Source of the DNA: Thermoproteota archaeon
Lineage (GTDB): Archaea; Korarchaeota; Korarchaeia; Korarchaeales; Korarchaeaceae
DNA: 64,000 bases
NCBI GenBank assembly: GCA_026986575.1
Contig: JALSOH010000006.1
Coordinates: 310,001-374,000, forward strand
Reading direction: 5' to 3'
The notes under the pieces were generated by a model, which saw only the letters and a program-made list of their open reading frames with translations, was not told where the DNA came from and ran no database searches. Shown one piece after another: positions 15,034 through 22,228 of this stretch; positions within the stretch are counted from its first letter, which is position 1, and each line of letters opens with the position of its first letter. The position numbers and the translations under genes were made by a program.

Positions 15034-16148
15034 CGTAGCATGTACTTCAGTGCCTCGGCGAGGGCCGACGCAGCTGATCCTATATTCAGGGAAGCTAATT
15101 TAAGAATTTTAGGTAAACGACTGATTTTGAGTGGTGCTGACTGCCTGTCCACGTGAAAGTCCTTTTCCACGAGGCCCTCCTCACGAACTAGGGTGAAGAG
15201 CGTGTCAATCTGTCGGTCATTCAGGTATTCCAGATACTTCCTCACGGCCCATCCCAAGGAGATCTCACGCCTATTGTGCTCCCACCACCTCGACTCGTAG
15301 CACCTCAGTGCCCTCTTCAAGTCGTCCAAGTCCTCGAGACAGCTGGCCAGATTCTTGGCTCCCCTAACAGCTAAGAGGACTCCCCCCCTACTAACAGGCT
15401 TTATTTGGCCGGCTGCATCTCCCACCAGCGCCACATTATCTACCCAGAATCTCTTTCTCGGACCTACCGGGATCACCCCTCCCTCGTACCCGATCGCCGG
15501 ATCTCCCGAAGTCTCTTGGATCCATGTGAGCAGAGGGTCCTCGACCCTTCCCAGTGCCCCCACTTTCCTCCCTCCCTTCCAAGGCTGGATCCAGCTGAAT
15601 CTGCTACCCTTCCTCACTTTCACATGGTAACCATCCATCTCCCCACCCTCCACTATCTTGTGAACCCCTACCTCAAACCCCATGGGTGGAAAGCCGAGCT
15701 CATCGGCAACAGAGGAGAGGGCCCCATCCGCCCCCACCAGCAGGTTGTACTCGATGACCATATCGCCTACAAGAGCCTCGTTCCTCGATCTTAGTCCCTT
15801 GAATCCTGCCGAGAGGAAACCCCTAGCTCCCTCTGAGAGCGCCGCCTCCCAAGTCTCCCTGTCCATCCGGGCTCTGTCGACGACCGTGGCTAGGTGCCTC
15901 CGCACCTCTATTTCATTACCTCCGGGGGATACGAAGGTCGCCCAGTTTACTTCCCCGATGACCCATTCCTCGGAGAATAGTATGAGCTCGCTTACGGCGT
16001 CTGGACCCAGTATACCTGAGCAGTGGTGCGGATGCCCTATAACTCTTCTTCTCTCAACCACGACAACGGAGAAGCCCTTTTTCGACAGTAGATATGCGAG
16101 TGTAGAGCCAGAGATGCCTCCTCCAACTATGAGCACCTCGGTACGCAT
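15030..16148 (-). CDS. geranylgeranyl reductase family FAD protein (archaeal lipid saturation)
   Basis: FAD-dependent oxidoreductase of the GGR family, which hydrogenates double bonds of isoprenoid chains in archaeal lipids or quinones. The N-terminal Rossmann motif is VLIVGGGISGSTLAYLL with VVVVERR. HPHHCSGIL matches the family's cysteine motif (PxxCxG), and the second FAD segment is VALVGDAAGQIKPVSRGGV. Length 372 is typical. It starts at 16148, where the thioredoxin-like gene ends, and overlaps rhomboid by 4 bases. Genomes often have several paralogues, so specificity for digeranylgeranylglycerol lipids is likely but not certain. Confidence 0.85.
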   Translation of the reverse strand: MRTEVLIVGGGISGSTLAYLLSKKGFSVVVVERRRVIGHPHHCSGILGPDAVSELILFSEEWVIGEVNWATFVSPGGNEIEVRRHLATVVDRARMDRETWEAALSEGARGFLSAGFKGLRSRNEALVGDMVIEYNLLVGADGALSSVADELGFPPMGFEVGVHKIVEGGEMDGYHVKVRKGSRFSWIQPWKGGRKVGALGRVEDPLLTWIQETSGDPAIGYEGGVIPVGPRKRFWVDNVALVGDAAGQIKPVSRGGVLLAVRGAKNLASCLEDLDDLKRALRCYESRWWEHNRREISLGWAVRKYLEYLNDRQIDTLFTLVREEGLVEKDFHVDRQSAPLKISRLPKILKLASLNIGSAASALAEALKYMLR

Positions 16149-16408
16149 CAGGAGACCTCTGGAAGCTCTATCCTCCCCTCAGAGATCAGTTTTCCCTCGA
16201 CTATGACGGCCGGGACCTTTCTTATACCTAGTTCCAGTATGTAACTCTGCCCCTCCGGCTCCAAGGCAGAGACCTCTCTGATCTTCAGGCCCCTGCGACG
16301 GGCCCACTCCTTCAGTTGGCGGGCAGCATCCAAGGAGGATTCACATATAGGTGACACCAGAACAATTATTTCCCTTTCTTCCTTTGCTCTATCAACTTCT
16401 TCCTCCAA
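16148..16408 (-). CDS. thioredoxin/glutaredoxin-fold small protein (CxxS site)
   Basis: 86 residues with a thioredoxin-like pattern: strand IIVLVSP, then C-E-S-S at the active-site position (a monothiol CxxS rather than CxxC), a helix, a strand LKIREVSAL, and the cis-proline segment RKVPAVIVEGKLI. It overlaps the upstream regulator gene by 43 bases in another frame, so the start could be internal and the true protein slightly shorter. Ends at the reductase start, so the two are coupled. May be a disulfide or thiol carrier; function is inference. Confidence 0.7.
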   Translation of the reverse strand: MEEEVDRAKEEREIIVLVSPICESSLDAARQLKEWARRRGLKIREVSALEPEGQSYILELGIRKVPAVIVEGKLISEGRIELPEVS

Positions 16409-17160
16409 TTCCTATCCCTCAGGACGTACTTGTATGGCTTCCCGTTGCCTACCCTCTCCACAAGCTCCTCCTTTTCCAAGTCCTTTATGTACCTCCTCAC
16501 GGTCACTTCGGCCAGCCCGAGCTCCGAAGCTATGGCTATGGTCCTCATGGGTTTGGCTGCCTTCTCGAGGACCTCGAGCACCCTATATCTCCCCGTAGCT
16601 CTAGGCATCATCACATTCTTGAGCGATTCGACCTCCTCCCTGCAGAGATCCTTCTCCGCCTTAGCCAGCGCAAGCTGGTACATGAGGGTAGCGAACAGGC
16701 CCAATGTTCTCTCGGCAACACCGTTACCGGCGGAGGGACCCAGCGCCTTGGGGGCCCACTTGAGATAATCGTTCAGCACCTTACTCATCGCATCTATCAG
16801 TGAGGAGAACATGGCCTCCATGGAGTCCCTGGCGGCCTGTGTGAGCAACCTCACCTCAGCTTCGTCCAACTCCCTAATATCCCCAGCCTTTATGAGAAAT
16901 TCGACGTCCTGCTGGAACTGATTGGCGAATCTATCCCTATTCATCCTGAAATGATCGGTCAATTTGTCGGTAAGGAGGCTGGGAATGTGATTCACCGCCT
17001 CCAAGCTCTTCTTAAAGGATGAGATGAGTTCGTAGAGGGGGCCCTCGTTTAGGGGGAACGTTTTGTTTAGTCGGTCCAAGTGATTGATGACTCTGGTCCT
17101 CATTTCCGGCGAGAGACTGTTTAAAAGATCCTTGAAGTCGTCTCGTAAATTCCCGGCCAA
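16366..17160 (-). CDS. winged-helix regulator with a long helical N-terminal region
   Basis: 264 residues. Residues about 1-185 are predicted helical with no known domain. Residues about 190-250 form a winged helix: a first helix YRVLEVLEKA, then MRTIAIASELGLAEVTVRRYIKDLEKEELVERVG with helix-turn-helix and wing. A basic tail follows (RKKLIEQRKKGK). Likely a DNA-binding transcription factor. It heads the cluster thioredoxin-like, GGR, rhomboid and may regulate it. A TTTTTAG-like box lies about 35 bases upstream. The N-terminal part may sense or dimerise; no ligand motif was seen. Confidence 0.7.
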   Translation of the reverse strand: MAGNLRDDFKDLLNSLSPEMRTRVINHLDRLNKTFPLNEGPLYELISSFKKSLEAVNHIPSLLTDKLTDHFRMNRDRFANQFQQDVEFLIKAGDIRELDEAEVRLLTQAARDSMEAMFSSLIDAMSKVLNDYLKWAPKALGPSAGNGVAERTLGLFATLMYQLALAKAEKDLCREEVESLKNVMMPRATGRYRVLEVLEKAAKPMRTIAIASELGLAEVTVRRYIKDLEKEELVERVGNGKPYKYVLRDRNWRKKLIEQRKKGK

Positions 17161-17215
17161 TTTGGAATCCCCTCTATCGATGCTGGGGTTGAACTAAAAA
17201 CCTAATTTTCATACT

Positions 17216-18028
17216 TCACTCTACATTTAAAGGTCTCACTAAAAAATCCACACGTATTTTGTACACTCTAGGAGCATAGCTGGAGACAATGCGGTGACCT
17301 ACGGAGGTGGCCTCTAAACCTAGGGAAGTAGCCTCCTTCCTGAACATCTCTTCGGCCTCCGAGAGGGCCTCATCTCCCCCCCAGTAGTAAAAGTGAACGA
17401 CACCTCTCCCTCCCCTGAGCGCCCGGAGGGCGTGACCGATGAAGGCGTAAGCTCCCTTAGGCAGGGGCATGACCACCCTGTTGAATTTGCCGTACATGGC
17501 GGGCGTGACGTAAGCCACATCCCCCTCAACGGGGAAGACGAGGTGCCCTACCCTGTTGAGGATAACATTCTCTTGGAAGTACTTGACAGCTGTCGGGTTC
17601 AACTCGATCCCGACCACTTGGGCCCTCCTGCGCTTGGCGATGGCGATCGCGTAGGGGCCGGCTCCCGCAAACATCACCAGCACCAGCTCCCCATCCCTCA
17701 CGCTTTCCGCCACCAGCTGCCTCTCGGTCGATTCCCTGGGGGAGAAGTACACCCTACGGGGATCAAGCTTTATCCTGTATCCGTGTTCCTTGTGGATGAC
17801 CTCAGTCTCCTCGCTGCCGGCCAAGAGCTTCAGGGGCCTCACCCTGAACTCACCCTCTCTAGCCCCCGCTTTCAACAAAACGGACTTGACGTGGGGATGG
17901 CGACTCATCACCTCCTTAGCTGCCTCCTTCGGGTCCATGTCGTCGGGTACTTCTACGATGGCCACGGCTCCCGTTTCCCTAGAGCCTATGAGATCGTAAG
18001 GTATCCTAAGTCCCTTTTTCTTATCCAA
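17216..18028 (-). CDS. trm5: Trm5-like tRNA (guanine37-N1)-methyltransferase
   Basis: Class I SAM methyltransferase of the Trm5/TYW2 group. The N-terminal part (residues 1 to about 95) is the small D2-like domain; RVYFSPRESTERQ leads into the SAM fold with LVMFAGAGPYAIAIA (motif I), VVGIELNPTAVKYF (motif II), and VMPLPKGAYAFI in the place of the N/D-x-P-x catalytic motif. YAPRVYKIRVDF is the usual C-terminal signature. m1G37 prevents frameshifting and is the first step to wyosine. It overlaps TatD by 8 bases in a set of RNA/DNA enzymes. TYW2 is the main alternative; the MPLPKG site favours Trm5. Confidence 0.8.
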   Translation of the reverse strand: MDKKKGLRIPYDLIGSRETGAVAIVEVPDDMDPKEAAKEVMSRHPHVKSVLLKAGAREGEFRVRPLKLLAGSEETEVIHKEHGYRIKLDPRRVYFSPRESTERQLVAESVRDGELVLVMFAGAGPYAIAIAKRRRAQVVGIELNPTAVKYFQENVILNRVGHLVFPVEGDVAYVTPAMYGKFNRVVMPLPKGAYAFIGHALRALRGGRGVVHFYYWGGDEALSEAEEMFRKEATSLGLEATSVGHRIVSSYAPRVYKIRVDFLVRPLNVE

Positions 18029-18782
18029 GACCGTACACCTTCATGGCGTTTCCGGTTGTTATCTCTGCCAAATCCTCTACATCAACCCCCTTCATTTCGG
18101 CCACGAACTTTGCTGAGATCCTGATGTTCGCAGGTTCGTTCCTCTCCTTGGGGTTGGGAGCGAGCACAGGTGAGTCGGACTCCAGCACCATGTGATCCAC
18201 TGGAGTGGCCCTAGCCACCTTCTGAACGTTGTTGGATCTTACCACGTTGGTGGGGACACTGATAATCCATCCCCTCTCCACCGCAAACCTGACATCCTCC
18301 GGGGTCCCTCCAAACGCATGTAGGATGATCCTCTCAGCCCCTTCCTCATCTAACACTCTTAGAACGGGTCTTTGGGCCCACAGGCTGTGAATTACCAATG
18401 GTTTGTCCAGTTCTTTGGCGAGCCTTATGAAGAGCCTAAACACCTCCTTCTGCTTCTCTTTCGGGGGACCACCGGACCTTAGAATTCTGTAATCCAGTCC
18501 CACCTCTCCTACCGCAACTATCTCATTGGCGTGGGCCCTTATCAGGTCCATGGTAATCTCCACCTCCTCCTCGTCCCCGTACTCAGCGACATCTAATCCA
18601 ATAGACACCTTCACCAGCTGATGTCCCCTGAACAATCTTAGAGCCTTCTCCGCATCTTCTGGGTAAATGGGAGAGGTCACTATGCCCACTAGTCCAGCTT
18701 CTCTCGCCCTCTCAATCACTTCATCTCTATCCCCGTCGAAGGCCTCCTCCTCGAGGTGACAGTGGGCGTCAAATAACCTCAT
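18021..18782 (-). CDS. TatD family metal-dependent hydrolase / nuclease
   Basis: TIM-barrel hydrolase with FDAHCHLE (HxH metal site), VAVGEVGLDYR (Glu ligand), PLVIHSLWA, LHAFGGTPED and LESDSPVLAPNP (Asp ligand), the ordered TatD motifs. TatD proteins are 3' to 5' DNases/RNases or related hydrolases. ATG at 18782 is chosen because it overlaps the TGA of the upstream ncsA gene by one base and begins right before the first metal motif; the frame is open 28 codons further up inside ncsA. Length then is about 253 residues, normal for the family. Confidence 0.88.
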   Translation of the reverse strand: MRLFDAHCHLEEEAFDGDRDEVIERAREAGLVGIVTSPIYPEDAEKALRLFRGHQLVKVSIGLDVAEYGDEEEVEITMDLIRAHANEIVAVGEVGLDYRILRSGGPPKEKQKEVFRLFIRLAKELDKPLVIHSLWAQRPVLRVLDEEGAERIILHAFGGTPEDVRFAVERGWIISVPTNVVRSNNVQKVARATPVDHMVLESDSPVLAPNPKERNEPANIRISAKFVAEMKGVDVEDLAEITTGNAMKVYGLG

Positions 18783-19666
18783 CACACTACCTCCCTCTCG
18801 AGCCTCTCCTTCAGCCTGCAGAAGGCGCAAACCCTGCCCGATGTCGGGTAACCGCACTTCTCGCACAAATTAATCTTGCGTGGTGGGGGTTCAGCCATCT
18901 TCGCAAGCTCCCTCAAACTGCTCACGAAATTGACTAGGGATGAGGGCCACTTCTTCCTGACCTGATTAAGTAGGGGTTTGATTTCGGCCTGCTTATCCCT
19001 TCCCTCGTAAGGACACTTGGTGACGCAGGTTGGAAGACCCTTCATCTTCACGTAGTTCAAGGCGTCGGAATCACTGACCCAGAAGAGGGGCTTTACCTTT
19101 CCAGCCATCTTGTACTCAGGCATAGGCTTGGTGACGGAATCGTACTGGTAGAAGAGGTAATCTAGGGAATGAGTGATGAGGTTGTTGAACCCGAAGTAGG
19201 CCATGTCATCCAAGTTATGGCCTGTAGCGACGTAATCGTACCCCCTCTCCACAGCGTACCTATTCAACAGGTACCTGTTGACCACCCCGCAGACGAAACA
19301 GGCGGCCCTAGGATCAGGAGGGACCTTTATCCCCCATTCTCTCAAATCTATGACAACCCCTTCCATCCTCAGCTCCTCGGTTAGAGATTTGAAGACCTCG
19401 AGGCAATCGGGGGCCAAGCCAGTGTACACTATCGCAGCCCCCAGCTTGAGCCGGTACTTGGGTGCGACTAGGCTGGATGCATGCAGGGCTGCCACGGAAT
19501 CCTTTCCGCCTGACACCCCGAACAGGAGGGAACTACCTTTCCCGACCCTCCTCAACACGCGGTCAACTCTTTTCAGGAAATACCTTTCGAAGTGCTCCTC
19601 GCAAACCCAATCACCTAAATTCTCCACGAATATGGTACCTTCACGCTGGCAGTAGTGGCATTTCAT
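18782..19666 (-). CDS. ncsA: tRNA 2-thiolation enzyme, NcsA/CTU1/TtuA family
   Basis: Adenylating tRNA thiolase. The PP-loop is FGVSGGKDSVAAL, which binds ATP. A zinc finger lies at each end (CHYCQ... CEEHF and CEKCGYPTSGRVCAFC). Internal cysteines in FVCGVVNRY and TKCPYEGR match those that hold a 4Fe-4S cluster or persulfide, and TGHNLDDMAYF is the family's second ATP motif. It would make 2-thiouridine at U34 or s2T54 using a ubiquitin-like sulfur carrier. ATG at 19666 is 24 bases from the shared TATA box at 19686-19695, so it is probably leaderless; GTG at 19675 is the alternative. Confidence 0.9.
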   Translation of the reverse strand: MKCHYCQREGTIFVENLGDWVCEEHFERYFLKRVDRVLRRVGKGSSLLFGVSGGKDSVAALHASSLVAPKYRLKLGAAIVYTGLAPDCLEVFKSLTEELRMEGVVIDLREWGIKVPPDPRAACFVCGVVNRYLLNRYAVERGYDYVATGHNLDDMAYFGFNNLITHSLDYLFYQYDSVTKPMPEYKMAGKVKPLFWVSDSDALNYVKMKGLPTCVTKCPYEGRDKQAEIKPLLNQVRKKWPSSLVNFVSSLRELAKMAEPPPRKINLCEKCGYPTSGRVCAFCRLKERLEREVV

Positions 19667-19685
19667 CGCTAACACCGGACAAACT

Positions 19686-19695
19686 ATTTATATAA
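19686..19695. promoter_or_regulatory. bidirectional TATA box between ncsA and tRNA-Trp
   Basis: ATTTATATAA, nearly self-complementary, is centred 24 bases before the ncsA ATG on the minus strand and about 36 bases before tRNA-Trp on the plus strand, giving the tRNA a leader of roughly 10 bases. Confidence 0.6.
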
Positions 19696-19725
19696 CTTCC
19701 TCGATTTAAAGGGAGGAGGATCTGG

Positions 19726-19860
19726 GGGGCCGTGGCCCAGCCTGGCTCTCCCCCCATGATTGGGGGAACGCCCTGGAAAGGTAGGGCGGCGGGCTCCAGT
19801 CATTGGAGCACTGAGGGGGAGACCCGTAGGACGTGGGTTCAAGTCCCACCGGCCCCACCA
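19726..19860 (+). tRNA. trnW: tRNA-Trp(CCA) with an anticodon-loop intron and a D-loop insertion
   Basis: Acceptor stem GGGGCCG (19726-19732) pairs with CGGCCCC (19850-19856), then A73 and encoded CCA. T-arm is GTGGG-TTCAAGT-CCCAC. Anticodon stem GCGGG (19789-19793) pairs with CCCGT (19823-19827). The loop reads C-T-CCA-G, then a 22-base intron (19800-19821), then A, which puts it at the canonical 37/38 site; the flanks can form a bulge-helix-bulge (CTCC with GGGG; bulges AGT and AGA). The D-stem GCCC/GGGC (19735-19738, 19784-19787) encloses 36 bases too many, including a CCCCC-ATGATT-GGGGG hairpin (19751-19766), best read as a second intron of about 36 bases near 19746-19781. The exact ends of that insertion are not certain. 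CCA anticodon and A73 fit tryptophan. Confidence 0.85.
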
Positions 19861-19879
19861 CCTCCGTTCTACAGGGGGC

Positions 19880-21331
19880 GTGGTCCCGACGAACATTGCG
19901 GCTGTTAGATCCTTGGACAGGGATGTGAGGGATGCGGTCAAACACACCTTGAACTCACTGGGCCTATTCTGGGAGGAGGTGGATGAACCAGATCCCCTGA
20001 AGCACTCCGTGGCCATATTCCCCGAGGCCACCGAATTCGTCCCCGTAACTATCCCCTCGATATTCGTGGGCGAGACGGCTCTCTCCTACTACGGGGGAGA
20101 TAAGACGGAAGTGAAGAAATCCCCACCTGAGCCTGCAGGCTTCATGGTAGTGGACAGGATAAAGATACCCTACTTCGGAGCCAAGTATGATCTAGAAGGC
20201 GAGAGATTGCTCAGACAGGCCCCTCTCTACTCCAAGGATTCGCACCTCCTCTTGGGATACGACCTCTTCAGGAATGTGAGCTACTTCCTAAAGGGGGCCG
20301 AGTCCTCCTTGGGCATGAAGAGGATAAGGACCAGCGACAGGCGCTTCAACCCCAAGGTCCTGGAGGACCTTAGAGGGGTCCCCGTATCCACCCCTATAGT
20401 TGATATGCATGCTAAGTTCCTCCTCTTCTCCATCCTCCTCCTCCACAAAAGGGAGAGACTCCCTCTCATAATGAAACAAATCCCCCCTTCTGGCTATAAG
20501 GGGGGAATGTCCGTCTCCATTCCCATATACAGGACGGGGCGTTCCGGCCTGAAGTTCGACCTGAGAAGGGTGCTTCGAAGAACGGAATCTTGGATAGAGA
20601 GGTTGATTAAGGGAACCGAGGACCTCACGTTCTTCGTGGGAAGGGGAGAGGACTACACTCCGACTAAGATCAGGGACCTGCTCGTATCGATGGAGGAGAG
20701 CGGTCATGAGGTGGGCCTCTTGGCCTCAGTCAGGGCCTCCATAGATCACATGTCGATGGCCGAGGAGTACGAGGAGGTGGCCACCCTCATAAAGAGGGGG
20801 GGCATAGGGATCAGGTTCAAGGGTATAGCCTCTACTCTAATGGACGCTTGGAAGTCGGCGGTGTACGTCGAGGCGGGATACGTACTTGCAGGCGAGATCG
20901 CTGGGGTATTCGGGTTCCCAATAGGCATCGGATGCCCATTCAAGCCTAACGGCCTTGTCTGGAACATCCCACTCGTGGGGAGGGTCTCTGATAGAGGGTC
21001 AGCTTCGAGAGCAGCGGAGTTTGTGGCCAATTGGGGATGTATGGTGGCAGTCGATGCTATTGACGAGTTATCCATCCTCTCTCTCCTCAGAAACGCTCGC
21101 GAGAGAGGAATATGGGTCGCCCCGCCCAGCACCCTAGTTGAGAGGTTCAGGGCGGTGAGCGACGTGAAGGGGACCTTCAGGTACGATAGGAAGTACTTGG
21201 AGGGTAAGATAGTGCCCTATGGTAATGTGAAAGACCTTCAACTCAGGGTGATAAATCCCGAGGGCAAGGACTCCGTCATGAGGATTGATCTGGAGGCTGG
21301 GAAATCGCACGAGATCAGAATCCCCGTATAG
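19880..21331 (+). CDS. divergent polysaccharide-deacetylase-like protein
   Basis: About 483 residues. The N-terminal half is unrecognised (a segment with YGGDKTEVKK and FRNVSYFLKG resembles the partner domain of archaeal two-domain deacetylase-like proteins). The C-terminal half reads like a NodB/CE4 fold: MSVSIPIYRTG, a strand DLTFFVGRGEDYT, a helix, then SGHEVGLLAS where true deacetylases have GHEIGLHS. The catalytic and metal-binding histidines therefore seem partly lost, so activity is doubtful. Start GTG at 19880 follows the tRNA; the frame is open upstream but overlaps the tRNA. The last 17 bases overlap the convergent endonuclease V gene. No signal peptide is seen. Confidence 0.6.
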   Translation: MVPTNIAAVRSLDRDVRDAVKHTLNSLGLFWEEVDEPDPLKHSVAIFPEATEFVPVTIPSIFVGETALSYYGGDKTEVKKSPPEPAGFMVVDRIKIPYFGAKYDLEGERLLRQAPLYSKDSHLLLGYDLFRNVSYFLKGAESSLGMKRIRTSDRRFNPKVLEDLRGVPVSTPIVDMHAKFLLFSILLLHKRERLPLIMKQIPPSGYKGGMSVSIPIYRTGRSGLKFDLRRVLRRTESWIERLIKGTEDLTFFVGRGEDYTPTKIRDLLVSMEESGHEVGLLASVRASIDHMSMAEEYEEVATLIKRGGIGIRFKGIASTLMDAWKSAVYVEAGYVLAGEIAGVFGFPIGIGCPFKPNGLVWNIPLVGRVSDRGSASRAAEFVANWGCMVAVDAIDELSILSLLRNARERGIWVAPPSTLVERFRAVSDVKGTFRYDRKYLEGKIVPYGNVKDLQLRVINPEGKDSVMRIDLEAGKSHEIRIPV

Positions 21332-22181
21332 CCTCTTTAGAAAGCCTGTGGGCTAGTATGAGGGGTAGGGGCTGCTTTCCTTCCCTCCAGAACTTCTTGG
21401 ATATTTCTATACTGCTCTCCAAGTCTATTAGGTGACCCGGGGAGACGAATGCTCTCCCCACAACGGCACCGACCACCCTGCCTTGGAGGAGGACGCGGTC
21501 CCCCTCCAATCTCCCCACCAGCTTAGACTTCGCAACTCCGATGGAGGACTTTCCCAGAAGCAACCCTAGATGTGAAGCCTCCCCTAGCATCCTCGGATGG
21601 GAAAGACCGTGTCCATCCACAAATATCACATCAAAATCACATTTGAGGGCGGAGGGGAGCATACCCCTCAACTCCCTGAAGGCTAGGTAGGTTGGCACAT
21701 AAGGTATTTGGGGTATGAATCTCTCGTAAGCCACCCCGACGATCTCCAATTTGGAATCAACCGAGACACAGGTTGCGACAGCCTCCTCGCTCCCATAACT
21801 GACATCGACACCGGCAGCCACTTCCACTTCTTTCAGGGATCTTAGATCCAGCCTCGAGGAGAGCATTAGCTGAGCCTCCGCCATCAGCCGGAAGACGGGC
21901 CAGGCCCTAATATCGTGGAAGAACTTCCTCTCCCTGAGACGTTCGAGTCCTCCCTCCTCCCTGATTCTCTTCAAGGCTCCTGGAAGTGGTTTACCGTCTG
22001 AGGACACAGCCCTCCACCAGGGAACATGAGGTGCGAGGTTAGACAACCTCAGGCACTCATTTCTCACAGCGAGAGCGGCCCTGACATCCCCAAGGGCTGA
22101 GGCTATGTCACCGAATGAAGATACCCTACCCGGGGGGATGCTCTGCAAGGCCTCAGCAAGTATCTCTTGGAAGCGCGTCAG
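21315..22181 (-). CDS. nfi: alkyltransferase-like domain fused to endonuclease V
   Basis: Two DNA-repair domains in one chain. Residues 1 to about 85 match the DNA-binding domain of O6-alkylguanine-DNA alkyltransferase (FQEILAEALQSIPPGRVSSFGDIA), but the PCHR active-site cysteine is replaced (VPWWRAVSSDG), so it is an alkyltransferase-like, non-methyl-accepting domain. The rest is endonuclease V, cutting near deoxyinosine: DVSYGSE (first Asp), YVPTYLAFRE (Glu), FVDGHGLSHPR and GVAKSKLVG. The first usual start codon (TTG 22148) would cut the conserved FQEIL helix; the frame extends to CTG at 22181, exactly 24 bases from the TATA box shared with argS, so a CTG start is proposed. An active alkyltransferase-EndoV fusion is known from Ferroplasma. 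Confidence 0.8.
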   Translation of the reverse strand: MTRFQEILAEALQSIPPGRVSSFGDIASALGDVRAALAVRNECLRLSNLAPHVPWWRAVSSDGKPLPGALKRIREEGGLERLRERKFFHDIRAWPVFRLMAEAQLMLSSRLDLRSLKEVEVAAGVDVSYGSEEAVATCVSVDSKLEIVGVAYERFIPQIPYVPTYLAFRELRGMLPSALKCDFDVIFVDGHGLSHPRMLGEASHLGLLLGKSSIGVAKSKLVGRLEGDRVLLQGRVVGAVVGRAFVSPGHLIDLESSIEISKKFWREGKQPLPLILAHRLSKEAIRGF

Positions 22182-22199
22182 CCTGATCCCTCACCACCG

Positions 22200-22209
22200 T
22201 TTTAAATAA
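22200..22209. promoter_or_regulatory. bidirectional TATA box between nfi fusion and argS
   Basis: TTTTAAATAA centred at about 22205 lies 24 bases from the argS ATG (22229) and 24 bases from CTG 22181 of the opposing gene, giving mirror-image leaderless starts. Confidence 0.6.
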
Positions 22210-22228
22210 CGAACCCAAAGTTAAAGGG

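Noticed and set aside
17393-18124. 243-codon open frame antisense to trm5/tatD
   Set aside because: Pro/His-rich shadow of two well recognised genes.
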